DNA of 7,510 nucleotides from Nitrososphaeraceae archaeon. Its GTDB lineage: Archaea; Thermoproteota; Nitrososphaeria; Nitrososphaerales; Nitrososphaeraceae. The stretch spans positions 1 through 7,510 of the forward strand of contig JASHSN010000613.1 in assembly GCA_030038695.1 (NCBI GenBank), written 5' to 3'. Position numbers and translations under genes: made by a program. Of the stretch, positions 1-5,009 are shown in pieces. Within the stretch, counting starts at the first letter, position 1, and each line of letters begins with the position of its first letter. The notes under the pieces are model-generated. The model worked only from the letters and a program-made list of their open reading frames with translations, was not told the origin of the DNA and did no database searches.

Positions 1-45
1 ATTATACATACCCCTATTTGAAGTTTAATTCTTATCGGTCGGCTA

Positions 46-96
46 GCAGCATTTCGATCTTGCGGCTTACCGCGAACCAGAGATCTGCTGTCTTTT
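46..96 (+). other. Nested hairpin followed by a T-run; possible terminator or RNA end
   Basis: CAGC (47-50) pairs with GCTG (87-90), GATCT (56-60) with AGATC (81-85), and an inner GCGG-CTTA-CCGC hairpin spans 62-73. TCTTTT (91-96) follows directly. A stem followed by T residues at the left edge could mark the 3' end of a transcript entering from outside the window. The outer stem is interrupted by a bulge (ATTTC), so the fold is only moderately convincing. Confidence 0.25.
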
Positions 97-236
97 AGCG
101 TCTATTTAGACTATAATCGCTATTCTTATATAAGCCGAACCCTAGAATATTCCGTCTTTGAAAGGACTTCCAAGGATAATATTATAATTGAACCTAGACT
201 GTGTTTCGAATTCTAGTACAATCTTTTAGTACATAC

Positions 237-309
237 ATGTAGCAACGCCAGCCGAATTTTCAGATAAATCTACATTCCCTTGTAGCTCGGGAATTGCCAG
301 TTGCTATAT
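237..309 (+). other. Candidate structured RNA (long imperfect hairpin)
   Basis: ATGTAGCAAC (237-246) pairs with GTTGCTATAT (300-309) over 10 positions with one G-U wobble. Inside it, AATTTTC (255-261) can pair with GGGAATT (289-295) using two G-U pairs, and CTACA (270-274) closes a six-base loop with TGTAG (281-285). The wobbles are G-U only if the plus strand is transcribed. An AT-rich tract near 178-189 could be a TATA box giving a start near 210. No known RNA family is recognised and no T-run follows the 3' arm, so this is a fold prediction by eye only. Confidence 0.2.
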
Positions 310-405
310 ACTATCGAGAGAAGCGAAGTTCAGATTAAAAATAAAATGTATTCTCTCTACAGAATTAGTTTGTACATTCAAAACGTGTAAAGAAGTATTA
401 TAACG

Positions 406-413
406 TATAAATA
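406..413 (+). promoter_or_regulatory. TATA box of the Gly/Tyr-rich miniprotein gene
   Basis: TATAAATA lies 23-30 bases before the ATG at 436. This is the distance at which archaeal TBP/TFB would start transcription at or next to the start codon, so the mRNA is predicted to be leaderless. No Shine-Dalgarno-like sequence is present between box and ATG. Confidence 0.6.
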
Positions 414-435
414 AATAGAATAATATTATAGTATA

Positions 436-648
436 ATGAATACTAGACTTGTTCTTGTATCCGGTATCATAGGTGTTGCAGCGGCAATATTGCTTTTTGC
501 TGCAAGTCCTATAATTGCGACCCACCAAGCATATGCTTGCTGGGGCGGCGGCTGTGGGGGTTACACCTATGGAGGGAACGGCTTCTACGTCGATTATGGC
601 AACGGCTTTTATGCATATGGTGGCATCGGCTACTACAATCCCTGGTAA
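436..648 (+). CDS. Small secreted Gly/Tyr-rich protein
   Basis: This 70-residue protein has a clear Sec-type signal peptide: Arg4, then a hydrophobic core at about residues 5-28, then a likely cleavage site after Ala34 (AYA/C). The predicted mature part has only 36 residues, 13 of them Gly and 8 Tyr, plus two Phe, two Trp and two Cys (residues 35 and 40). Its second half is a loose repetition of a YGNGFY-type unit. The start is well fixed: an in-frame stop ends at 423, ATG is the first start after it, and a TATA box sits about 26 bases upstream. The gene stands alone and is followed by a T-rich tract. Function is unknown. The composition suggests a cell-surface or extracellular peptide that self-associates or coats the cell. 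The Cys right after the cleavage site leaves lipid anchoring possible, but the preceding residues are not a good lipobox. Confidence 0.7.
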   Translation: MNTRLVLVSGIIGVAAAILLFAASPIIATHQAYACWGGGCGGYTYGGNGFYVDYGNGFYAYGGIGYYNPW

Positions 649-691
649 ATTCCATTAACAATGAAAATCAAAAACTGAAAAGCACCAAAAA

Positions 692-705
692 CCCCTTTTA
701 TTTTT
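692..705 (+). terminator. T-rich terminator after the miniprotein gene
   Basis: CCCC followed by TTTTATTTTT lies about 45 bases after the stop codon. Archaeal RNA polymerase terminates at T-rich non-template tracts without needing a hairpin, and no good stem precedes this one. Confidence 0.45.
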
Positions 706-725
706 ATATAACTATAGCGAGGCAC

Positions 726-737
726 ATGACGGATGAC
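726..737 (+). repeat. 12-bp direct repeat, copy 1
   Basis: ATGACGGATGAC here is identical to 1083-1094. Both copies are followed by ATCGT, after three extra bases in this copy and immediately in the other. Both are preceded by AGG a few bases upstream. The copies flank the tRNA-Val gene. Function is unknown. Confidence 0.5.
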
Positions 738-946
738 TGAATCGTGGTCCACCAAAATTCCTCTAAAACTCTTATCAATTCAAACTTGGAGTATCGTTAT
801 CTGCAGATGACTGGTATCATTTGTAAGTAGTCGTCGAGGGTTTTGTCTTGGCCTCTTTATTCTTTAGTGCTCTTGACAACTAAGATAAGAAGAGATTACA
901 GCCGCAATAATATAAACTGAATCCACAAATAGCACCAGGACTATAG

Positions 947-1021
947 TGGGCCGGGTCGGATTCGAACCAACGACCCCCGCCATGTCAAGGCGGTATCTTT
1001 ACCAGGCTAGACCACCGGCCC
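947..1021 (-). tRNA. tRNA-Val (anticodon GAC)
   Basis: Read on the minus strand from 1021, the acceptor arm GGGCCGG pairs perfectly with CCGGCCC (948-954), and the discriminator base A is at 947. The D arm carries GTCT/AGAT with a loop containing TGG. The anticodon stem CCGCC/GGCGG encloses loop TTGACAT, giving anticodon GAC for the Val codon GUC. The T arm GTTGG/CCGAC encloses TTCGAAT. The 3' CCA is not encoded and must be added afterwards. No intron is visible. The gene is divergent from the methyltransferase gene and has a TATA-like box about 40 bases upstream. Confidence 0.95.
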
Positions 1022-1054
1022 AATAAATAACGTTTGAACTTTAAGTGGAGAGCC

Positions 1055-1066
1055 TAAATATATATT
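1055..1066 (-). promoter_or_regulatory. TATA box of tRNA-Val
   Basis: Read on the minus strand this is AATATATATTTA, centred about 39 bases before the tRNA 5' end. This would give a primary transcript with a short 5' leader for RNase P to remove. Confidence 0.5.
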
Positions 1067-1082
1067 CGCCGTCAAAGGACCA

Positions 1083-1094
1083 ATGACGGATGAC
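1083..1094 (+). repeat. 12-bp direct repeat, copy 2
   Basis: ATGACGGATGAC, identical to 726-737, with ATCGT following directly. It lies in the divergent intergenic region between the tRNA-Val promoter and the methyltransferase, where a regulator-binding site would be well placed, although nothing else identifies it as one. Confidence 0.5.
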
Positions 1095-1113
1095 ATCGTT
1101 TGAGACGTGATTA

Positions 1114-1122
1114 TTTATAAAT
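1114..1122 (+). promoter_or_regulatory. Possible TATA box for the methyltransferase gene
   Basis: TTTATAAAT matches an archaeal TATA box and would place a transcription start near 1145, leaving a leader of about 65 bases before the TTG start. A second candidate, ACATAAATA, lies at 1132-1140. Which is used, if either, cannot be decided from sequence. Confidence 0.3.
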
Positions 1123-1209
1123 CTGCACTATACATAAATAGAAAAAACATTATAGCGTTTCTTGAAGCTACTTGTTAGTTCATCAGTGTGAGTAACTTTA
1201 ATATTCTTA

Positions 1210-2310
1210 TTGGCATGTTTCAAGAATCAGTCGTTATTGCTTCATCAAGTCCTTCAGGGTAATTCCTATGACGTTTTGTGTGGGCTACTGAAAGATTCAC
1301 GAGAAAAAGGAAAATATCGACTTATAGTAACATCGCCACCTTATTATGGCCATAGGCACTATGGAAATGATCCCTACGAAATAGGGCAAGAAAAAACCGA
1401 CGCAGAATATATCGATAACTTGGCCAAAACCTTTGCCGTGTGCAGAAACCTTCTAACAGAAGACGGTAGCTTATGGATTGTGATTGGAGATACTAGGCGA
1501 AGATATGAAAAACTTATGATACCACACAAGCTGGCACAACGACTAGTTGGCATAGGTTACACATTTCGAGAGGACATTATTTGGTACAAGAAAAACAATA
1601 TTTCGAGCAGCTCAAAAGAGAATCTCTCACAAGCTTACGAAATAGTATTATTTCTATCCAAGAACGAAAAATGCTACACCAATTTAGATGGTATAAGAAT
1701 AGCTGGAAATGAAGCAAGAGAAGGCAGAAACAGAACACCACCTTCACATATGTTACAATATAAACCACTAAACGAAAGTAAAGAAAAGATAACGGAGATC
1801 CTAGAGATTGTCCATAATGCTAGACATGATACTCCCTTCAAGGAATTGCCTACGACTAGCGAAATATCTAAGGCGTACGGATATGATCCTGAAAAGTATT
1901 GTCCCACTTGCTACCGTAAGTTCAAACGTCATGCTACCAGAAAGAGAATAGGAGATCATAAACACTATCCAATATTTGCAGTATGTAATTCAAATGGAAA
2001 GAATCCGGGCAATGTCTGGGAGGTAGCTACAAAAGCTCACTATGGGAGCGAACATTTCGCGATTTTTCCAGAAGACCTTGTTGATATAATAATTAATTTT
2101 ACTACCCAGGAAGGTGATTGGGTTCTAGATCCATTTGTTGGGAGAGGTACTAGTGGAATGGTTTCTGAATATAGGCATAGGAGATTCCGTGGAATAGATC
2201 TGTATGCTGAAAATGTTTCCCATGCTATTGAAAACATTCGATCTGTTAAGGTAGGCAAAATTACCTTGAATTTGTCTGATCAGAAAAGGCATGGGTGTTT
2301 GGATTCCTAG
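1210..2310 (+). CDS. Solitary beta-class DNA methyltransferase (N4-cytosine or N6-adenine)
   Basis: This 366-residue protein transfers a methyl group from S-adenosylmethionine to an exocyclic amino group in DNA. The catalytic motif TSPPY (residues 41-45) comes first. The SAM-binding motif DPFVGRGTSG (307-316) comes near the C-terminus, followed by GID (328-330). This catalytic-then-SAM order defines the beta class, and SPPY favours N4-methylcytosine over N6-methyladenine. NPGNVWEV (265-272) and HFAIFPEDL (282-290) are typical of the family. A region at about 185-265 contains CPTC (231-234), nearby histidines and Cys259, which may bind zinc and probably forms part of target recognition. No in-frame ATG precedes the motifs: the frame opens after a TGA at 1189-1191, so TTG at 1210 (or TTG at 1237) must be the start. 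No restriction endonuclease lies beside it, so it is probably a regulatory or orphan enzyme; its target is unknown. Confidence 0.88.
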   Translation: MACFKNQSLLLHQVLQGNSYDVLCGLLKDSREKGKYRLIVTSPPYYGHRHYGNDPYEIGQEKTDAEYIDNLAKTFAVCRNLLTEDGSLWIVIGDTRRRYEKLMIPHKLAQRLVGIGYTFREDIIWYKKNNISSSSKENLSQAYEIVLFLSKNEKCYTNLDGIRIAGNEAREGRNRTPPSHMLQYKPLNESKEKITEILEIVHNARHDTPFKELPTTSEISKAYGYDPEKYCPTCYRKFKRHATRKRIGDHKHYPIFAVCNSNGKNPGNVWEVATKAHYGSEHFAIFPEDLVDIIINFTTQEGDWVLDPFVGRGTSGMVSEYRHRRFRGIDLYAENVSHAIENIRSVKVGKITLNLSDQKRHGCLDS

Positions 2311-2329
2311 GCCAGATTAGGTCCCTTTT
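2306..2329 (+). terminator. Weak terminator candidate after the methyltransferase
   Basis: CCTA (2306-2309) can pair with TAGG (2318-2321), and CCCTTTT follows. The stem is only 4 bp and overlaps the stop codon, so the T-run at 2326-2329 is the more likely signal. Support is weak. Confidence 0.25.
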
Positions 2330-2511
2330 CATCTCCGACAACCTCTTGTCTTCTAAAACTCTAACGTCCATTCTGTAAACTAAAACACTACCACTAGAAT
2401 ACTACACACGGTTTATGTTCAATTCGTGAGACGATTTTCTATCCATTATAGCGATTGTAATTTTCGCTTGTAGCTCTTCTGCAATATTATATCGAATGTC
2501 ACTACTGTGAC

Positions 2512-2580
2512 GTACTAAAAGGTTCTATTCGAACTCTAAACACGGGTCTAGCTGCAATTCGGATGTACTAAAAGATCCTA
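2512..2580 (+). repeat. Two 16-bp imperfect direct repeats
   Basis: Positions 2512-2527 and 2565-2580 share 14 of 16 bases around the core GTACTAAAAG, with starts 53 bp apart. The same core occurs inverted at 223-232, where the reverse complement of 217-232 reads GTACTAAAAGATTGTA. Their role is unknown; they could be binding sites or fragments of an old repeat family. Confidence 0.45.
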
Positions 2581-2663
2581 CTATATTGTTAAGCACAATT
2601 TGGTGGTACACTACACATACACATTACCCACACTACACTTACACAGGAAAGTAATAGTAATGG

Positions 2664-2676
2664 TGCTGGACCAGCA
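2664..2676. repeat. Perfect inverted repeat, possible operator
   Basis: TGCTGG and CCAGCA are separated by one base. It lies between a CA-rich and a TG-rich tract, about 190 bp before bluB. It could be a regulator-binding dyad or the tip of a hairpin. Confidence 0.35.
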
Positions 2677-2794
2677 TGACACAGTGTGTGTTTGTACATT
2701 GCATATGGACCGACTAAGCTATGTTTGTGTAACCTGTGAACACTTCACCAGTAAAACCAGCGCCTTGTATTCAAAGTATAGTCCGTCGTATATC

Positions 2795-2803
2795 ATTATA
2801 AAT
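2795..2803 (+). promoter_or_regulatory. Possible TATA box for bluB
   Basis: ATTATAAAT is centred about 67 bases before the bluB ATG and would give a leader of about 40 bases. A GGGAG at 2842-2846 in that leader is about 19 bases from the ATG, too far for a normal ribosome-binding site. Confidence 0.35.
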
Positions 2804-2865
2804 GCCTAATTAGTGAAGCTCAAGCATAATTCTAATACGGCGGGAGATATCTTCAATTTTAGAGA

Positions 2866-3579
2866 ATGCGTGTGACTGATTCGTTTTCAACATGCGAAAA
2901 AAATGGACTCTACAAGGCGATATTCTCCAGGCGTGACGTTCGTTCACATTTCATAAATAAGGAAATTCCAAATGATATACTTGCTAAGATTCTTAACGCT
3001 GCTCATCATGCGCCATCCGTTGGGTTTTCACAACCTTGGAATTTTATTTTGATAAAAGCTAATGAAATTAGGCAGCAGGTTAAGGATTCCTTCCTCAGGG
3101 AGAGAGACAAATCCATCCCTATGCTGGATAGCGATAAACCAAAACAGAATAAGTATCTTTCACTCAAACTTGAAGGAATACTCGACTCTGCTATTAATAT
3201 TTGTGTTACTTACGATCCTACACGGTTCGGACCGTTCGTACTTGGGAGAACTTCAATTGCAGAGACAGGTGTATATAGTGTGTGCTGTGCAATTCAGAAT
3301 CTATGGCTTGCTGCAAGAGCGGAAGGCATCGGAATAGGCTGGGTAAGTATACTTGCAAACGAAGATCTTCAGCGAATCCTATCGATTCCGAATTTTGTTA
3401 AACCTGTTGCATACCTGTGTTTAGGTTATGTAAGCGAATTTTCGGAGAAACCAGATCTTGAAAAGACTGGCTGGCTAACTAGGATGGGATTGGAAGAAGT
3501 TATCTGTTTCGAACGTTGGGCTGGACACAAGAATGACTCCTGGGAACAATTCTATGAAACGATGAGTAAACTGAACTGA
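2866..3579 (+). CDS. bluB: 5,6-dimethylbenzimidazole synthase
   Basis: BluB cleaves reduced FMN with oxygen to form 5,6-dimethylbenzimidazole, the lower ligand of cobalamin (vitamin B12). It belongs to the nitroreductase fold and acts in the cytoplasm. At 237 residues it has the family's normal length. Diagnostic stretches are FSRRDVRSHF (20-29), APSVGFSQPWNF (49-60), GPFVLGRTSIAET (122-134), CCAIQNLWLAARAEGIGIGW (140-159) and PDLEKTGW near the C-terminus. Asp24 and Ser161 stand where the catalytic Asp and Ser of characterised BluB lie (Asp32 and Ser167 in Sinorhizobium meliloti). The ATG start is well fixed because an in-frame TAG lies one codon upstream. No other cobalamin gene is adjacent and the gaps on both sides are long, so it appears to be its own unit. 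TTTTT (3615-3619) follows. Confidence 0.93.
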   Translation: MRVTDSFSTCEKNGLYKAIFSRRDVRSHFINKEIPNDILAKILNAAHHAPSVGFSQPWNFILIKANEIRQQVKDSFLRERDKSIPMLDSDKPKQNKYLSLKLEGILDSAINICVTYDPTRFGPFVLGRTSIAETGVYSVCCAIQNLWLAARAEGIGIGWVSILANEDLQRILSIPNFVKPVAYLCLGYVSEFSEKPDLEKTGWLTRMGLEEVICFERWAGHKNDSWEQFYETMSKLN

Positions 3580-3610
3580 CACGGCAGTAGCTAAACCCTT
3601 CTTGTCTATG

Positions 3611-3619
3611 ACAATTTTT
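3611..3619 (+). terminator. T-run after bluB
   Basis: ACAATTTTT lies about 35 bases after the bluB stop. It fits an archaeal T-tract terminator but is short and has no supporting stem. Confidence 0.3.
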
Positions 3620-3804
3620 AATGAAATTAGTACATTGGCACCTTTTGACCGAACCAGTTGATGCGGATGAGGATGGGTTGGTGAGCATGACTCTAATCGG
3701 TACTATAGGATTTGGCAACAGTACTCAGCATAAACCTCACTCAATAATCCTAGTACACAGATAAAACTTGACAACAAACTGAAAATTTACGCGATATAGG
3801 AAAC

Positions 3805-3812
3805 ATTTTATT
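3805..3812 (+). promoter_or_regulatory. Possible TATA box for the EF-like gene
   Basis: ATTTTATT is centred about 26 bases before the GTG at 3835, as expected for a leaderless archaeal mRNA. It overlaps the alternative TTG start at 3811, which argues against that start. GATATAGG (3793-3800) is another candidate. Confidence 0.3.
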
Positions 3813-3834
3813 GTCATGTATTAGGCGTACTCTA

Positions 3835-4767
3835 GTGAAGAGTATAAATTTTGTTATTCTTGGTGATTATCAATTTGCAAGTGATTTAGGCAAGAAGGGG
3901 ACTACAACAGATCTATCAATTTTTGATAGAAAATTAGAAGACGTAATCTACACTTGGACCGTGCCTATCACCTTTCCTGATAAAATTCAACCCTTGATGC
4001 AGGCAATGAATCTTGCTGAATATGCCATACTGAATGTTACAAAAATAGACAAGTATCTAGGCGAACAAATCATCGGATTGGATGCGGTTAGATTCACAAG
4101 TGGGTTCATCTTGCATTCGTATGAGGTGGATGAGGCAAAGCTAAAAACATTAATAAGATCCACGACGATCTCAAACTTCAAATTTCTAGACAATATCGAC
4201 AAATTAAAACAAGAAATGAGTGCACTTGCACCAAAAAGCTTAGAAGGACCATGCATAATTCCAATAGATCATGCTTTTAACGTGAAGGGAATCGGAACAG
4301 TAATACTAGGTGTCATAAGGCAGGGGACTGTTAAGATCTATGATCAATTGAACATTTTGCCTAGTGGAAAAAGCATACTCGTCAAATCGATTCAGATGCA
4401 TGATGATCCTGTAAATGAATCCAAAAGTCCTGCGAGAGTCGGGCTAGCTATCAAAGGTGTTAATGCCGACGAAATTTCTAGGGGAGACGTACTTTGTTCG
4501 AGTGCATCAAATCTAAAGGTAACAACGGATGGTATTCATGCAGAATTTATCAAGAGTCCTTATTATAAAGGAGATGTAACGGAAAACCAAACCTACTTAT
4601 TATCAGTGGGCTTGCAGATCAAGCCCGTAAAGATAAAAAACAGCAATACCTATACCATTGAAATAATTCCAGAGAAACCATTGGTATTCTTTTCTGGTCA
4701 GAATTATGCTCTTTTAAGGCCAGATAACCTTGGAACGAGAATAGTTGCAAAAGGGACCGTTCAGTAA
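3835..4767 (+). CDS. EF-Tu/SelB-like protein with degenerate GTPase domain
   Basis: This 310-residue protein is related to EF-1alpha, EF-Tu and SelB translation factors. The N-terminal part (about 1-131) corresponds to a shortened G domain but has lost its nucleotide-binding motifs: the P-loop region reads GDYQFASDLGKKGT (10-23), no DxPG is seen, and the NKxD position reads HSYEVD (94-99). Domain II (about 139-222) is well kept, with PIDHAFNVKGIGTVILG, KSIQMHDDPV, RVGLAIKG and RGDVL. A domain III-like barrel completes the protein. It therefore probably does not hydrolyse GTP and may bind RNA, the ribosome or another factor. GTG at 3835 is preferred because KSINFVILGD then starts the protein directly and a TATA-like box lies 26 bases upstream. 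The alternative TTG at 3811 would add eight residues (318 aa). I associate this type with Thaumarchaeota; its role is unknown. Many annotations would call it elongation factor Tu domain 2 protein. Confidence 0.82.
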   Translation: MKSINFVILGDYQFASDLGKKGTTTDLSIFDRKLEDVIYTWTVPITFPDKIQPLMQAMNLAEYAILNVTKIDKYLGEQIIGLDAVRFTSGFILHSYEVDEAKLKTLIRSTTISNFKFLDNIDKLKQEMSALAPKSLEGPCIIPIDHAFNVKGIGTVILGVIRQGTVKIYDQLNILPSGKSILVKSIQMHDDPVNESKSPARVGLAIKGVNADEISRGDVLCSSASNLKVTTDGIHAEFIKSPYYKGDVTENQTYLLSVGLQIKPVKIKNSNTYTIEIIPEKPLVFFSGQNYALLRPDNLGTRIVAKGTVQ

Positions 4768-4803
4768 GAAGATGTAAGTCTATAAAAAATAAATGTTGGA
4801 ACT

Positions 4804-4830
4804 AGTATTGATGATCTCATTACTGATACT
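4804..4830 (+). other. Short C/D-box-like dyad
   Basis: AGTAT (4804-4808) and ATACT (4826-4830) flank TGATGA (4809-4814) and CTGA (4823-4826). This mimics the kink-turn of archaeal C/D RNAs, but only about 27 bases are involved. The first C-box base is T instead of a purine, and no second C'/D' pair is seen, so a full guide RNA is unlikely. Confidence 0.12.
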
Positions 4831-4941
4831 TGGCATTAGAAACAGTTAGCCATTGAGTAAATGTTTAGAATATACTCCAATGCAGGTTCACGAATGGTAT
4901 ATCGCAGAGTATCGAGACAAATAAGGGCTATCTAAATAAAA

Positions 4942-4955
4942 GGTAATTTGTTACC
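4942..4955. promoter_or_regulatory. Possible operator dyad upstream of the PDE-like gene
   Basis: GGTAA-TTTG-TTACC is a perfect 5-bp inverted repeat just upstream of a TATA-like box (4962-4968). It is well placed for a regulator, but short dyads are common by chance. Confidence 0.25.
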
Positions 4956-4960
4956 GGCAA

Positions 4961-4968
4961 GATATAAG
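4961..4968 (+). promoter_or_regulatory. Possible TATA box for the PDE-like gene
   Basis: GATATAAG is centred about 26 bases before 4991. That would give a leader of roughly 20 bases holding the Shine-Dalgarno-like GGGGTTGA. Confidence 0.35.
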
Positions 4969-4992
4969 TGTTGAATTCAGAGCAAACATGAT

Positions 4993-5000
4993 GGGGTTGA
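4993..5000 (+). promoter_or_regulatory. Possible ribosome-binding site
   Basis: GGGGTTGA matches the archaeal Shine-Dalgarno GGAGGTGA at six of eight bases and ends nine bases before the ATG at 5010. It supports that start, which is also the first ATG after an in-frame TGA (4998-5000). Confidence 0.35.
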
Positions 5001-5009
5001 AGTACCTGT

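Larger units (their letters stand above)
1..435. other. Gene-free stretch with several inverted repeats
   Basis: No convincing coding region is seen on either strand. The stretch holds a nested hairpin at about 46-91 followed by TCTTTT, a palindrome CTTATATAAG (125-134), a palindrome GAATATTC (145-152), an inverted repeat CTTTGAA/TTCCAAG with one mismatch (156-174), an AT-rich TATA-like tract (about 178-189) and a long imperfect hairpin (237-309). The TATA box of the next gene is at its right end. This density of dyads suggests an RNA gene or the trailer of a gene to the left, but I recognise no RNA family: it is not 5S rRNA, SRP RNA or a tRNA by any motif I can see. Confidence 0.5.
649..946. 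other. Gene-free stretch between miniprotein gene and tRNA
   Basis: It holds the T-rich tract at 692-705, one copy of a 12-bp repeat ATGACGGATGAC (726-737) and a perfect 10-bp palindrome ATCTGCAGAT (799-808). No ORF with protein-like composition is seen. The part next to 946 would be the 3' trailer of the minus-strand tRNA, but no strong T-run is visible there on that strand. Confidence 0.45.
2311..2865. other. Gene-free stretch with short repeats and CA/TG-rich section
   Basis: No credible gene is seen. A TTG-initiated frame at 2600-2809 is rich in His, Tyr, Val and Cys simply because it translates CA/TG-rich DNA, and it resembles no family. The stretch holds two copies of GTACTAAAAG (2512 and 2565), a CA-rich tract (2607-2647) containing ACACTACAC twice at 22-bp spacing, a perfect inverted repeat TGCTGG-A-CCAGCA (2664-2676), a TG-rich tract (about 2680-2740) and a TATA-like box at 2795-2803 that may serve bluB. 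I see no cobalamin riboswitch signature. Confidence 0.45.

Noticed and set aside
144..178. Minus-strand GGAAGTCC as a possible RNase P RNA conserved core
   Set aside because: The match to the conserved GAGGAAAGUCC is partial and no second conserved region or P4 partner is found nearby.
304..528. Minus-strand 74-residue frame
   Set aside because: It is antisense to the miniprotein gene, whose signal peptide and TATA box give much better support.
537..740. Plus-strand frame overlapping the miniprotein in another phase
   Set aside because: Its Leu/Arg/Trp-rich start is a frame-shifted reading of the Gly/Tyr codons, with no promoter or family match.
799..808. Perfect palindrome ATCTGCAGAT
   Set aside because: A single 10-bp palindrome with no promoter context; likely chance.
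733..818. Repeated GATGACTG (732-739 and 807-814) as possible C/D RNA boxes
   Set aside because: The match to the C-box consensus RTGATGA is poor and the spacing to CTGA does not fit a guide RNA.
947..1021. tRNA gene as an integration site
   Set aside because: No integrase and no duplicated tRNA 3' end is seen; the flanking 12-bp repeat is not part of the tRNA.
1215..1262. ATG-initiated 15-codon frame overlapping the methyltransferase start
   Set aside because: Too short and ends at once; it only shows that the nearest ATG is out of frame with the methyltransferase.
2600..2809. TTG-initiated 69-residue frame
   Set aside because: It reflects CA/TG-rich simple sequence, has a weak start and no recognisable protein features.
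3500..3718. Minus-strand 72-residue frame overlapping the end of bluB
   Set aside because: Mostly antisense to bluB, starts with TTG, has low-complexity Ser content and matches no family I know; no promoter points to it.
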